Positions 25,485 through 34,381 of a DNA stretch of 64,000 nucleotides are shown piece after piece (position 1 is the first letter of the stretch; each line of letters opens with the position of its first letter). The stretch spans positions 4,266,501 to 4,330,500 of the forward strand of contig NZ_CP135921.1 of assembly GCF_032397745.1 (NCBI RefSeq). The letters are read 5' to 3'. This DNA is from Bradyrhizobium prioriisuperbiae (lineage in GTDB: Bacteria > Pseudomonadota > Alphaproteobacteria > Rhizobiales > Xanthobacteraceae). The translations under genes and the position numbers were made by a program. The notes under the pieces were generated by a model that was not told the DNA's origin, did no database searches, and worked only from the letters and a program-made list of their open reading frames with translations.

Positions 25485-25601
25485 TCAGGATGAGGAGTGA
25501 GGCGGCATTTCGCGGCGCGGCCCCATCGGAAATCGGGTGGTCGCCACTATCACCGGTTCCTATCGTCGTCCCATCCCTGCGACGTTCCGAAGGAGCCCCT
25601 C

Positions 25602-26045
25602 ATGGCCAGATCCTATTACAGCACTGTGCTCGACCACCCGGCCGACGCGGTCTGGGCCGTCATTCGTCCGTTCGATCACTATGCCTGGGCCGGGGTCGAG
25701 AGCGAGACTGTGATCGAGGCGGGCAAACGAAGTGACCAGGTGTCGGCGATCCGCCGGGTCATCGCCGGCGACAAGGTGCTGCGCCAGATCCTGCTGGCGC
25801 ATTCGGACATCGAGCGCAGCTACACTTACGCGTTCTATGATCCCTCGGCGCTGCCGGTGACCAATTACATTGCCACCATCCGCGTGCTGCCGGTGGTCGA
25901 GAATGACAAAGCGTTCGTGGAATGGTCGGCGACATTCGATTGTCCGGCCGGCGAGGTCGAACGCTGGACGCACTTTTATGAGCAGGAGGGCTTCGCCAAA
26001 TGGCTGGGAGCGCTGCGCGGCTTCATGGCTCGAACCATGCAGTAA
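25602..26045 (+). CDS. SRPBCC (START-like) family protein
   Basis: 147 residues with AGGAG 6 nt before ATG 25602. The START/Bet v1-like fold is visible as YYSTVLDHPADAVWAVIRPF at the N-terminus, a central strand set ending TNYIATIRVLPV, and a C-terminal helix with WLGALRGFM. Such proteins bind hydrophobic small molecules or act as polyketide cyclases; the ligand is unknown. No partner gene nearby. Confidence 0.85.
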   Translation: MARSYYSTVLDHPADAVWAVIRPFDHYAWAGVESETVIEAGKRSDQVSAIRRVIAGDKVLRQILLAHSDIERSYTYAFYDPSALPVTNYIATIRVLPVVENDKAFVEWSATFDCPAGEVERWTHFYEQEGFAKWLGALRGFMARTMQ

Positions 26046-26049
26046 CTGC

Positions 26050-26128
26050 GTAGCCCGGATGAGCGTAAGCGATATCCGGGATGGATGGTGAGGCTTGCCC
26101 CGGATATCGCGTTGCTCATCCGGGCTAC
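26050..26128. repeat. Class III palindrome between convergent genes
   Basis: GTAGCCCGGATGAGC at 26050 faces GCTCATCCGGGCTAC at 26114-26128, with inner arms GATATCCGGG / CCCCGGATATC. The long stem lies between the SRPBCC and HAD genes and could terminate both. I know GTAGCCCGGATGAGCG-type repeats from other proteobacterial genomes. Confidence 0.85.
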
Positions 26129-26135
26129 ACGTACC

Positions 26136-26783
26136 TCACGCCTCCGCCGGCATGTCATGCAGCAACCCCAGCGCTGTCAGCTCCCGTCGCAGCGCGTCCG
26201 GGCTGGTGAAATGGATGCCGTGCATGCCGAGATCGGTTGCGGCCTGCGCATTGCGGGTGTTGTCGTCGATATAGACCATGGTCTCGGCGACCAGCCCGTA
26301 GCGGTCCATCAGCAGGTGGTAGATGGCCGGATCCGGCTTGATCAGTTTCTCCTCGCCGGACACCACGACGCCGCCGAACCAGCTCATGAAGGCGAACTGC
26401 GAGGCGTGCACAAACGTTTCGTGCGACCAGTTGGTCAGCGCATACAGCGGCGTGTTGGCTTCCTTCAGTTCGCGCAGGATCGCCACCGTGCCGTCGATCG
26501 CACCGCCGATGGTTTCCGGCCAGCGCTTGTGAAACGCGTCGATCAGGTCGGCCTGCTCGGGATGCTCGGCCTTGAGCAGGGCCGCGCCTTCGGCGAAGGT
26601 GCGGCCGGCATCCTGCTGCAGGTTCCATTCGTTGGTGCAGACCTCGCTCAGGAACCGTTCCATGCCGGCATCGTCGCCGACAAACAGCTTGCGGTAGAGG
26701 TGGCGCGGATTCCAGTCGATCAACACACCGCCGAGATCGAACACAACGGTGGTGCGCGTGGAGCGCGGGCTCAAGGCGTGCAC
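26136..26783 (-). CDS. HAD-superfamily hydrolase (haloacid dehalogenase-like)
   Basis: 215 residues. Motif I VVFDLGGVLIDWNP has the nucleophilic Asp; motif II is the Thr/Asn in ALTNWSHE; motif III is the Lys in EKLIKPDP; motif IV is YIDDNTRNAQAA. The helical cap between motifs I and II is subclass I, as in YihX-type sugar phosphatases. The GTG start at 26783 has GGGAG upstream. The substrate is not predictable. Confidence 0.88.
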   Translation of the reverse strand: MHALSPRSTRTTVVFDLGGVLIDWNPRHLYRKLFVGDDAGMERFLSEVCTNEWNLQQDAGRTFAEGAALLKAEHPEQADLIDAFHKRWPETIGGAIDGTVAILRELKEANTPLYALTNWSHETFVHASQFAFMSWFGGVVVSGEEKLIKPDPAIYHLLMDRYGLVAETMVYIDDNTRNAQAATDLGMHGIHFTSPDALRRELTALGLLHDMPAEA

Positions 26784-26955
26784 GTGACATCTCCCTGCGA
26801 AGGGGCGCGCACAACGCAAAGCCCCGGATCATTTACAAATGATGATTCAAGATCGCCACTTAAGAAGGAATGAATGGCCACATCAAGTCCGTGACATGAC
26901 GTATGCATGACGCGGTAACCTTGATCGTTGAGGATAACGCGGTGGGATGTCGCGG

Positions 26956-27171
26956 TTACGCATTCTGCTCTTTTCGAAATTGGATCGCGGCGATTGGATC
27001 AGGCGGATCCATCGGATAACGTCGCGCCTCGTAGGCGTCGATCATGGTTGCGAGCACGTTCAGCCGGTCGCCTTTGGGCGTACCGCTCTTCGCACCCCAC
27101 AGACGCTCGACCTCAGCGAGAGCGTTTTTGTAGTCCGCTTTTGAATGGATCGGCTTCAACTCAGCTGCCAT
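26956..27171 (-). CDS. HigA-like antitoxin N-terminal domain, truncated orphan
   Basis: 71 residues. The sequence YKNALAEVERLWGAKSGTPK, GDRLNVLATMIDAYEARRYP and PPDPIAAIQFRKEQ matches the N-terminal part of COG5499-type HigA antitoxins. These normally continue with a helix-turn-helix of about 60 residues; here the frame stops right after the linker. No toxin gene is adjacent. It may be a decayed antitoxin or a short stand-alone variant. Confidence 0.65.
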   Translation of the reverse strand: MAAELKPIHSKADYKNALAEVERLWGAKSGTPKGDRLNVLATMIDAYEARRYPMDPPDPIAAIQFRKEQNA

Positions 27172-27229
27172 GTTGCGCCCTGTCGCCCTGCTGCAAGGAT
27201 GTTGGCCCGCACGCTTCCAAATATACGAC

Positions 27230-27313
27230 CGTCATACGCGGGCTTGACCCGCGTATCCAGCTTCCAGCGTTGCCTTGAAAAGCTGGATGGCCGGATCAAG
27301 TCCGGCCATGACG
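27230..27313. repeat. Class II palindromic repeat upstream of htpG
   Basis: CGTCATACGCGGGCTTGACC ... ATCCAGCTT / AAGCTGGAT ... CAAGTCCGGCCATGACG. It differs from the 22888 copy at only a few positions outside the central loop. It sits in the 281-nt gap before htpG. No heat-shock (sigma-32 type) promoter could be read with confidence in the rest of that gap. Confidence 0.9.
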
Positions 27314-27452
27314 CGGAGGGGGACGATGCGCGGCGGCAAACCCCACCCTCACCACTTGCGAAATCCGCCCGGGATTCCTAAACAATGGCCTGTCGCCGCC
27401 CGGGTTCCGGCGCGGCCCCCAAACCCACGCCAGCCAAGGGAAAACCACCGAT

Positions 27453-29318
27453 ATGACGACTGAGGCGCAGACCCAGCCCTTCCAGGCCGAAGTTGCCGAA
27501 CTGCTGCACCTGATGGTGCACTCGGTGTATTCCGAAACCGACATCTTCCTGCGGGAACTGGTCTCGAATGCCTCCGACGCCTGCGACAAGCTGCGTTACG
27601 AGGCGATCGCGCGGCCGGAGCTGCTGGCCGAGGGCGGCGCCCCCGCCATCCGGATCGTGCCGAACAAGGAGGCTTCGACGCTGTCGGTGGTCGACAATGG
27701 CATCGGCATGGAGCGGCAGGAGCTGATCGACAATCTCGGCACCATCGCCCGGTCCGGCACCAAGGCGTTCCTGGCGCGGCTGAACGACGCCAAGGAAGGA
27801 AACGGCCTGATCGGCCAGTTCGGCGTCGGCTTCTATGCGGCCTTCATGGTGGCGGACAAGATCACGGTCACCAGCCGCCGCGCCGGCGAGACCGAGGCCT
27901 GGGTGTGGTCGTCCACCGGCGGTGCCGGCTTCGAGATCGCTCCGGCGGACGAGGCTGCGACGGCGCGGGTGGCCCGCGGCACCGAGATCGTGCTGCACCT
28001 GAAGGAGGATGCGAAAAAGTATCTCGAAGCTTACGAGATCAAGCGCATCGTGGGCGCCTATTCCGACAACATCCAGTTCCCCATCGAGCTGGTGCCCGAG
28101 GAGGGTGAAGTCCAGCAGATCAATTCCGCCAGCGCGCTGTGGCAGCGCTCCAAGTCGGAATTGAAGCCCGAAGACTATACGCAAGCATATCGCACCGTCA
28201 GCGGCGGCTTCGATGAGCCGGCGATGACGCTGCATTACCGCGCCGAGGGCCGTTATTCCTATGCGGTGATGCTGTTCGCCCCCTCGATGAAGCCGTTCGA
28301 TCTGTTCGATCCGGAGCGCAAGGGCAAGGTCAAGCTCTATGTCCGTCGCGTCTTCATCACCGAGGATGCGGATTTGCTGCCGACCTATCTGCGCTTCATC
28401 CGCGGCGTGGTCGACAGCGAGGACCTGCCGCTGAATCTCTCCCGCGAGATGCTGCAGAATAATCCGCAACTGGCCCAGATCCGCAAGGCCATCACCGGCC
28501 GGGTGGTCAGCGAGCTGGAAAGCGTGGCGGAAAAGGACACCGAGACGTTTGCGAAAATCTGGGACGCGTTCGGGCCGGTGCTCAAGGAAGGCATCTGGGA
28601 AGACGGCGAGCGGCGCGAGAAGCTGCTGGGCCTGTCTCGTTTCACCACCACGGCGGGCGAGGGACGCACGCTCAAGCAGGTTGTCGAGGACCTTAAAGCC
28701 AACCAGACCGAGATTTATTATCTGGTGGGCGATGATCTGGAGCGGCTGAAGGCAAATCCGAAACTCGAGGCAGCCGCCGCACGCGGCGTCGAGGTGCTGC
28801 TGCTGTCGGACCACGTCGATGCGCTCTGGACCTCGGCGCCGCTGGAGTTCGACGGCAAGCCGCTGCGCTCGCTGAGCCAGGGCGACGTCGATTTCGGGCT
28901 GATCCCGCTGACCGACGGCGACAAGGACAAACCCGAGAGCGACGCCGACGAGGCGCTGATCATCGCGGCGCTGAAGCAGAATCTCGGCGAGCGCGTATCT
29001 GACGTGCGGGCCTCGCAGCGGCTCACCAGCAGCGCCTCGTGCCTGGTTGCGGCCGGGCAGGGGCCGGACCGCGAGCTCGAACGCATCCTGGCCCGACAAA
29101 ACCGCGGCGTCGGCGCAAAGCCGGTGCTCGAGGTCAATCTGCGCCATGCGCTGGTGACGGCGCTCGGCGGGCTCTCGGCGTCCGATCCCGATGCCGCGGA
29201 TCTGTCGCTGCTGCTGTTCGAACAGGCGCAGATCCTGGACGGCGATCTGCCCGAGGAGCCCGCGGCCTTTGCCGCCCGCGTCAATCGCTTTGCACTGCGC
29301 GGCTTGGGCAAGGCGTAA
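27453..29318 (+). CDS. htpG: Molecular chaperone HtpG (bacterial Hsp90)
   Basis: 621 residues, full length for the family. The GHKL ATPase domain fills 1-225: [19 protein letters not shown] (Asn/Asp), [17 protein letters not shown] and [12 protein letters not shown]. The middle domain (about 240-500) includes [20 protein letters not shown] and [14 protein letters not shown], with the catalytic arginine. The C-terminal dimerisation domain ends near 615. It is a cytoplasmic ATP-driven folding factor. AGGGAAAA precedes ATG 27453. It is monocistronic: a strong hairpin follows. Confidence 0.97.
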   Translation: MTTEAQTQPFQAEVAELLHLMVHSVYSETDIFLRELVSNASDACDKLRYEAIARPELLAEGGAPAIRIVPNKEASTLSVVDNGIGMERQELIDNLGTIARSGTKAFLARLNDAKEGNGLIGQFGVGFYAAFMVADKITVTSRRAGETEAWVWSSTGGAGFEIAPADEAATARVARGTEIVLHLKEDAKKYLEAYEIKRIVGAYSDNIQFPIELVPEEGEVQQINSASALWQRSKSELKPEDYTQAYRTVSGGFDEPAMTLHYRAEGRYSYAVMLFAPSMKPFDLFDPERKGKVKLYVRRVFITEDADLLPTYLRFIRGVVDSEDLPLNLSREMLQNNPQLAQIRKAITGRVVSELESVAEKDTETFAKIWDAFGPVLKEGIWEDGERREKLLGLSRFTTTAGEGRTLKQVVEDLKANQTEIYYLVGDDLERLKANPKLEAAAARGVEVLLLSDHVDALWTSAPLEFDGKPLRSLSQGDVDFGLIPLTDGDKDKPESDADEALIIAALKQNLGERVSDVRASQRLTSSASCLVAAGQGPDRELERILARQNRGVGAKPVLEVNLRHALVTALGGLSASDPDAADLSLLLFEQAQILDGDLPEEPAAFAARVNRFALRGLGKA

Positions 29319-29345
29319 AGAGAAAGATACTTCGATCATCGAGAG

Positions 29346-29379
29346 CATCATGGCCGAACACCGGGTTCGGCCATGATGG
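29346..29379. terminator. Hairpin between convergent htpG and NCS1 permease genes
   Basis: CATCATGGCCGAAC and GTTCGGCCATGATG form a perfect 14-bp stem with a 5-nt loop. There is no T-run, but its location between two facing genes suggests transcript-end function. The GGCCATGA core resembles the class II repeat right arm, so it may be a repeat remnant. Confidence 0.6.
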
Positions 29380-29387
29380 AGGGGACG

Positions 29388-30860
29388 TCAGGGCGTGGTG
29401 GATCCCGCTTCGCCGGACAGTTCGCTGAATGTCGGCCGCCGATCGGCGTCGGCCACGGCGCGGCCGCACAGCGGGTGCAGCACGAGATAGCTTGCACCGG
29501 CGACCACCATGCCGGTCAGCCATGAGAGGTCGATCCCGCCGGTCATCAGCGCCAGCGGTCCCTGCATGGCGGGGATGCTCCCCATCTGGAAAACCCAGGC
29601 CGCCATCAGGCCGATGCCGAGCGCGATCAGCCCCGCCCAGTTCACGTCGCCATAACGGCTGCTGTGCCCTGGAGCATAAAGCTCTGCGACGTCAACACGC
29701 CCGCCACGCACCAGGAAGAAGTCGGTCAGCGTAACGCCGGCCCACGGGCTGATCCAGACCACCAGCGCCACCATGAAGTTGTCGAACGCATGGGCGAAAT
29801 CTCCGGAGCGCAGAAAGAAATACAGAATGACCGAGGCGATGAGGCCGGAGATGACCGACACGGTCCAGCGCGGCCAGCGGATGTCCAGCGCCAGGCTCGA
29901 CAGCGCCGCGGAATAGATCACGACGATGTTGGTTGCGATCGGGCCGTGCACCAGCACGAGCAGCACCGGCATGGCCATCACGCCGAACGCGGCAATGATG
30001 AGTTGCGACGGATCGGATCCCGCGCCGCCGGATGCGATGGCGGCACCGAGACAGGCGAGCCAGACGGTCGGCAGGAACATGCCGAGGAACGTTGCCCGGA
30101 AAACTTGGCCGGCGCGCAGGCCGGGCCTGGTGAAGCGCGTATAGTCGGAGGCATAGACCAGCCATGAGATGCCCCAGCCGATGCCGATCGCGGTCATCAG
30201 CTGGCTCGCCGCGGCAAACGTCTTGAGGCCGCTGGTGGTCGAGGTCTGCCATTGGATGTCGACCCGGATGAACGCCAGCGCGGTCATGATCGCCATGATC
30301 GCGAGAATAACAGGCATGGTGTAGCGCTCGAACACCTTGATGGTATTGAAGCCCCAGGCAGCGATGGCGATCTGCAGCACCATGACGACGGCGGCGATCA
30401 GATATTTGAGCTCGGGACCGCCGCTGAAACCCATCCGTTCCAGCGCCGCGACACAGAGATCGAGCACGATCCAGGTGTTGACCGCGACCCATCCCATCGG
30501 CATCAGCACCTGGGCAAGCGCCGGCAGATAGGCGCCGTGGCGGCCGAACGCCAGCCGGGCAAGCACCATCTGCGGTGCACCGGTCCGGTGCCCCATCAGG
30601 CAGACAGCGCCGAACAGCGCCGCGCCGAGCAGGTTGCCGACCACCACGACGGCGAGGACCTGCAGCAGGCTGAGGCCGAGCTGGATGCCGAGCGCGCCGA
30701 GCACCCAATTGATCGGCGCGACATTGGCGCCGGTCCAGATCCAGAACTGGTCGAACGGCGACGACGTGCGATGCGCGGCCGGCACCGGTGTGATGCCGTG
30801 GGCATCGAAGCCCGCCTGGCTCTGACCCGGATTGGCGATTCCGGTTTTGATGTCGGTCAT
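29388..30860 (-). CDS. NCS1-family purine/pyrimidine/allantoin permease
   Basis: 490 residues with about 12 membrane spans; AAGGGGGAAA precedes ATG 30860. The NCS1 signature is visible: a short N-terminal tail, then FWIWTGANVAPINWVLGALG (TM1), GHRTGAPQMVLARLAFG, and SWLVYASDYTRF in TM6. These Na+/H+-coupled permeases take up cytosine, uracil, hydantoins, allantoin or thiamine. A nearby deacetylase-fold hydrolase and a DUF1989 protein make a cyclic ureide or pyrimidine plausible; this is inference. Confidence 0.92.
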   Translation of the reverse strand: MTDIKTGIANPGQSQAGFDAHGITPVPAAHRTSSPFDQFWIWTGANVAPINWVLGALGIQLGLSLLQVLAVVVVGNLLGAALFGAVCLMGHRTGAPQMVLARLAFGRHGAYLPALAQVLMPMGWVAVNTWIVLDLCVAALERMGFSGGPELKYLIAAVVMVLQIAIAAWGFNTIKVFERYTMPVILAIMAIMTALAFIRVDIQWQTSTTSGLKTFAAASQLMTAIGIGWGISWLVYASDYTRFTRPGLRAGQVFRATFLGMFLPTVWLACLGAAIASGGAGSDPSQLIIAAFGVMAMPVLLVLVHGPIATNIVVIYSAALSSLALDIRWPRWTVSVISGLIASVILYFFLRSGDFAHAFDNFMVALVVWISPWAGVTLTDFFLVRGGRVDVAELYAPGHSSRYGDVNWAGLIALGIGLMAAWVFQMGSIPAMQGPLALMTGGIDLSWLTGMVVAGASYLVLHPLCGRAVADADRRPTFSELSGEAGSTTP

Positions 30861-31158
30861 GTTTCCCCCTTTGTGTTCGGTGCATGTCGGCTGCAAGGGG
30901 CATCTCAGCAGCAAGCATGTCCCTGGCGGTATCGAGAAAAACTCAAGCCCGGATGAGGAAAAGTTGAGAGTGAAGCCGTGCGATCCGAACGGCATGGGTT
31001 GATGCGGGAGCGGCGGGCCAGCGAGGCAGGCGCGCGCGTGTCGCGACATCGGGCTTCACTGTTGAGATTTTCTCAAGGTGGGTGCGGAAGATGTCATTCA
31101 CGCCGAAGCGCGCTTTCGGCCCACTCTGCGACCGACTGCAGTTCAGCGGAGAAAGATC

Positions 31159-31833
31159 ATGACCACACTTCTTCATATCGACGCCAGCGTGCGCGGCGGC
31201 GAGTCGTCGCTCAGCCGCCGGCTGTCGCAGGCATTCATCGATCAATGGCTGGTCCGGGAGCCGGAGGCCGTCGTCATCGCGCGCGATGTCGGCCGTGATC
31301 CGCCGCCTTTCGTGACCGAAGCCTGGATCGCTGCCGCCTTCACCGCGCCCGACAAGCGCCGGCCCGACCAGCAGCAGGAGCTCCGCCTGTCCGATGAGCT
31401 GATCGCCGAGCTCGATCGCGCCGATGTCATCGTCATCGGTACGCCGATGTACAATTACGGCATGCCTTCGGCGCTGAAGTCATGGTTCGACAAGGTCATC
31501 CGCATCGGCAAGACCTTCAGTTTCGATCTCGCCCGCGGAGATTTTCCGCTGCAGCCGGTGATGGGCGGCAAGACGCTGGTGGTACTGAGTTCCCGCGGCG
31601 AGTTCGGTTTCGGGCCCGGCGGGGTGCGCGAAAGCATGAATCACCTGGAAACCCACATCTTCACCTGCGCTCATTATCTGGGCGTGGAAGAGAGCCATCT
31701 GATCGCGGTCGACTACCAGGAGTTCGGCGATGACCGTCATCGGCAGTCACTCGCCGATGCTCTTGCGGCGATCCCCGTTCTGGTCGATCAATGTCTCGGC
31801 ATCGACCGCCCCGGGCAAGCGGCGGCGGAGTAG
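31159..31833 (+). CDS. azoR: FMN-dependent NADH-azoreductase
   Basis: 224 residues with GGAGAAAG before ATG 31159. A flavodoxin-like fold with HIDASVRGGESSLSRRL (phosphate binding for FMN), TPMYNYGMPSALKSWFDKV and SSRGEFGFG. The enzyme reduces quinones and azo compounds with NADH in the cytoplasm. It is 25 nt upstream of, and co-directional with, a polysaccharide-deacetylase-fold gene. Confidence 0.93.
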   Translation: MTTLLHIDASVRGGESSLSRRLSQAFIDQWLVREPEAVVIARDVGRDPPPFVTEAWIAAAFTAPDKRRPDQQQELRLSDELIAELDRADVIVIGTPMYNYGMPSALKSWFDKVIRIGKTFSFDLARGDFPLQPVMGGKTLVVLSSRGEFGFGPGGVRESMNHLETHIFTCAHYLGVEESHLIAVDYQEFGDDRHRQSLADALAAIPVLVDQCLGIDRPGQAAAE

Positions 31834-31858
31834 CTCTCGCGGACGGACGGATACCGGC

Positions 31859-32746
31859 ATGATCAGCAATCCCATTCCCTGGCCGAACGGCGCACGCTGC
31901 GCCTGCGCGATCACCTTCGACGTCGACGCGGACAGCCTGATCCATCTCGCGCGACCGGATGACAGTTTCGATCGGCTGTACCCGATATCGATGGGCCGCT
32001 ATGGGCCCACCGTCGGCGTGCCGCGCATTCTCGAAACCTACCGCCGCCTCGGGCTGACGCAGTCGTTCTTCATGCCGGCCTGGACCATGGAGCATTATCC
32101 GCAGGCGGTGGAGGCGATCCTCAGGGAAGGCCACGAGATTGGCCATCACGGTTACATCCACGAGGATCCGACCTCGCTCCCGGCCGCGCAGCAGCGCACG
32201 GCGTTCGAGCGCGCGCTTGCAGTGCATGTGGCGATGACCGGCCGCAAGCCGCGCGGCTATCGCGCGCCGGTCTACAACGCCAACCAGGCGACGATCGACC
32301 TTCTGATCGAGCACGGCTTCACCTACGACTCGTCGCTGATGGCCGACGATATTCCCTATTTGATGCGGACAGGCCGCGGCGAACTCTACGAAATGCCGCC
32401 GCACTGGGGTTCGGACGACTGGCCGCCGTTCGCGCACTATGCGGAGATCGGCTACATGATGCCGGTGAAATCGCCGAGCGAGGGGCTTGCCGCGTCGTTC
32501 GAGGAGTTCGAAGCGCAATATGAAGCCGGCGGCTTCTGGATGGGGATCTGGCATCCATTTCTCACCGGGCGGCTGGCGCGCTGGCGTGTGGTCGAGCACT
32601 GGCTGGAGGATGTGCTCGCCAACCGCAATGTGTGGTTTGCGCCGCTCGAGCAGATCGCGGCCCATGTCGATGGCCTGGTCAAATCGGGGACTTACCAGAT
32701 CCGCGTCGAGGATTTGCCGTACTTCACGCAGCCTGTGAAGCCGTGA
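31859..32746 (+). CDS. Polysaccharide-deacetylase-fold hydrolase (second PuuE-like relative)
   Basis: 295 residues, no signal peptide, so a cytoplasmic small-molecule amidohydrolase is likelier than a cell-wall enzyme. NodB motifs: AITFDVDADS (the Asp pair), EIGHHGYIHEDP (HxxxH-type metal ligands), GYRAPVYNANQAT, and IWHPFLTGR with the last histidine. It differs from the PuuE-like protein at 13614, so the two likely have different substrates. The last 23 nt overlap the convergent LysR gene. Confidence 0.88.
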   Translation: MISNPIPWPNGARCACAITFDVDADSLIHLARPDDSFDRLYPISMGRYGPTVGVPRILETYRRLGLTQSFFMPAWTMEHYPQAVEAILREGHEIGHHGYIHEDPTSLPAAQQRTAFERALAVHVAMTGRKPRGYRAPVYNANQATIDLLIEHGFTYDSSLMADDIPYLMRTGRGELYEMPPHWGSDDWPPFAHYAEIGYMMPVKSPSEGLAASFEEFEAQYEAGGFWMGIWHPFLTGRLARWRVVEHWLEDVLANRNVWFAPLEQIAAHVDGLVKSGTYQIRVEDLPYFTQPVKP

Positions 32747-33656
32747 CACGGGAGGACTGGGTGCGGAACGCGGCGGCCTCGTCGTGCAGCCAGCCGACCA
32801 AGGCCGCCACCGTCTTGCGCCGGATGGGCGAAGGCGCTTCCACCAGCCGGTAGGCATAACCGGCGAGGGAGGGCCCCTCGATCTGCCGCAGCGTGCCTTG
32901 GCGCAAATGATCGTCCACCAGTGCGTCGCTGCACAACAGCGGCCCGAGGCCGCGTTCTGCCGCATGTAGCGCCAGCGTCTCTTCGCTGAACCAGGAGATG
33001 CGGAAATCGCGATGGGTGTCGTGCACGGCCCCGGCGAGCCATGTGGACCAGGCTGGTGAATCCAGCGTCGAGTTCTTCCAGCGATACGCCAGCAGTGGCC
33101 GGGTCGGAAAATCGTCGATCGAGAGCCGGGCCGCGGGCGGGCAGACCGCGCTTGCGGCAACGGCGATGTAGCGGTCGTCGAACAGCACGCCGGTGCGCTC
33201 CGTGCGCTCGGCGCGTCCGTAGCGAACTGCGAGGTCGATGCCGTGCAGTCCGGGTGTCGTCACGTCTTCGGTCGCGTCGATATGCACGACGATGTCCGGA
33301 AACGCCGCATTGAAGCGTTCGAGCCGCGGCATCAGCCAGCGTTCGGCGAAGGCACGGGTGGTCGAGACGGTGACGGCATCACCATCGCCCGGTGGGCGGA
33401 TGATGGCGAACGCGCCGGCCAGATGATCGAAGCCGTCACGAAGCAGCGGAAAGATCGCACGCCCCTCGGCGGTGAGCACAACCGCGCGTCCGGAACGTTC
33501 GAACAGCTTGCGGTCCAGGATGGCCTCGAGCTGGCGGACCTGATGGCTGATTGCGGTCACGGTCACGCAGAGCTCGCTCGCGGCCGCGGTGAAGCTTTGG
33601 TGGCGTGCCGCGGCTTCGAACGCGCGGATGGCATTGAGCGGCGGCAATTTGCGCAT
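32724..33656 (-). CDS. LysR regulator, GcvA-like
   Basis: 310 residues. The helix-turn-helix is at 5-65: PPLNAIRAFEAAARHQSFTA, then SELCVTVTAISHQVRQLE, characteristic of the GcvA/AmpR branch. The ligand domain is at 90-300 (VSTTRAFAERWLMPRL). It starts 8 nt after the DUF1989 gene on the same strand, so both share a transcript. Likely targets are that gene and the convergent deacetylase/azoreductase genes. Confidence 0.9.
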   Translation of the reverse strand: MRKLPPLNAIRAFEAAARHQSFTAAASELCVTVTAISHQVRQLEAILDRKLFERSGRAVVLTAEGRAIFPLLRDGFDHLAGAFAIIRPPGDGDAVTVSTTRAFAERWLMPRLERFNAAFPDIVVHIDATEDVTTPGLHGIDLAVRYGRAERTERTGVLFDDRYIAVAASAVCPPAARLSIDDFPTRPLLAYRWKNSTLDSPAWSTWLAGAVHDTHRDFRISWFSEETLALHAAERGLGPLLCSDALVDDHLRQGTLRQIEGPSLAGYAYRLVEAPSPIRRKTVAALVGWLHDEAAAFRTQSSRVTASQAA

Positions 33657-33663
33657 GCGGGCC

Positions 33664-34278
33664 TCAGGTGATCAGGAAATGGGCGTCCGTCGGCTTCATG
33701 TCGTTCACCGGCACCATGTCCTGCGGGCAGGCCGAGAACACGATGACCAGGTCCATGTCGGCGCGAAGCGTGATGTATTGTCCGGGCTCGCTGACTGGCG
33801 GCTGGAAGCGGAGCGTGCCGTCGTCGGCCACCGGCACGTTCATGAACAGGTTGAGCGGCGCCGGCGTCTCGGGTGCGGCCAGCCCCAGTGCGTCGAGAGC
33901 GGCCGCGAGATTATCCGTGCAGCTGTCGTGATGTCCGACGGCGCCGAGCTGGCGATAACGATGGATGTCGCAAGCGGCGATCAGGGTGTCGTGAACGCCG
34001 GGCGTGGTGTCGGCGACGACGGTGAGGATCGCGCGCCGCCGGTTGGTCACCAGCGTATCGCCGATCTGCGGGGTGAGTCTCAGCATGGCCGCCCGGCTGT
34101 GTTCCATGGACATGAATTCGGTCATGTCGCTGGCGTTGAAGGCCCAGGTGTCGACCACCTGCTTGCCGTAGGTGTTCAGCACGCTGACACTCTGTCCCGC
34201 GCGAAGGCGCGCGGCGATGCCGTGGCGGGCCGGAATCAGGATGGCGCGGCTCGCGTCGATGGTCACTCTCTGGTTCAC
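33664..34278 (-). CDS. DUF1989 / urea-carboxylase-associated protein
   Basis: 204 residues. The conserved core YGKQVVDTWAFNASDMTEFM, HDTLIAACDIHRY and the Cys-containing SCTDNLAAALDALG are the DUF1989 pattern. That family includes the carboxyguanidine deiminase subunits CgdA/CgdB. No urea carboxylase or allophanate hydrolase gene is present here, so the precise reaction is open; hydrolysis of a C-N bond in a urea/guanidine-like compound is the best guess. It is divergent from a LysR gene at 34382. Confidence 0.85.
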   Translation of the reverse strand: MNQRVTIDASRAILIPARHGIAARLRAGQSVSVLNTYGKQVVDTWAFNASDMTEFMSMEHSRAAMLRLTPQIGDTLVTNRRRAILTVVADTTPGVHDTLIAACDIHRYRQLGAVGHHDSCTDNLAAALDALGLAAPETPAPLNLFMNVPVADDGTLRFQPPVSEPGQYITLRADMDLVIVFSACPQDMVPVNDMKPTDAHFLIT

Positions 34279-34381
34279 CCGTGCCTCCTGCAGTTATGCG
34301 ACCGGCAATGGAGCACTTCGACCAATGCGATTCCAATAATATTACTTGTACTCACTATAGCTTATTCATATATGCTAATGC
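34279..34381. promoter_or_regulatory. Divergent AT-rich promoter between DUF1989 and LysR genes
   Basis: A 103-nt gap that is much more AT-rich than its surroundings around 34330-34380, containing TATAGC...GCTAAT as a loose dyad. This is the usual control region for a LysR protein and its divergent target. No specific operator can be fixed. Confidence 0.45.

Noticed and set aside
27378..29351. A 657-codon minus-strand frame antisense to htpG
   Set aside because: Shadow of a strongly conserved chaperone gene; no protein-like composition.
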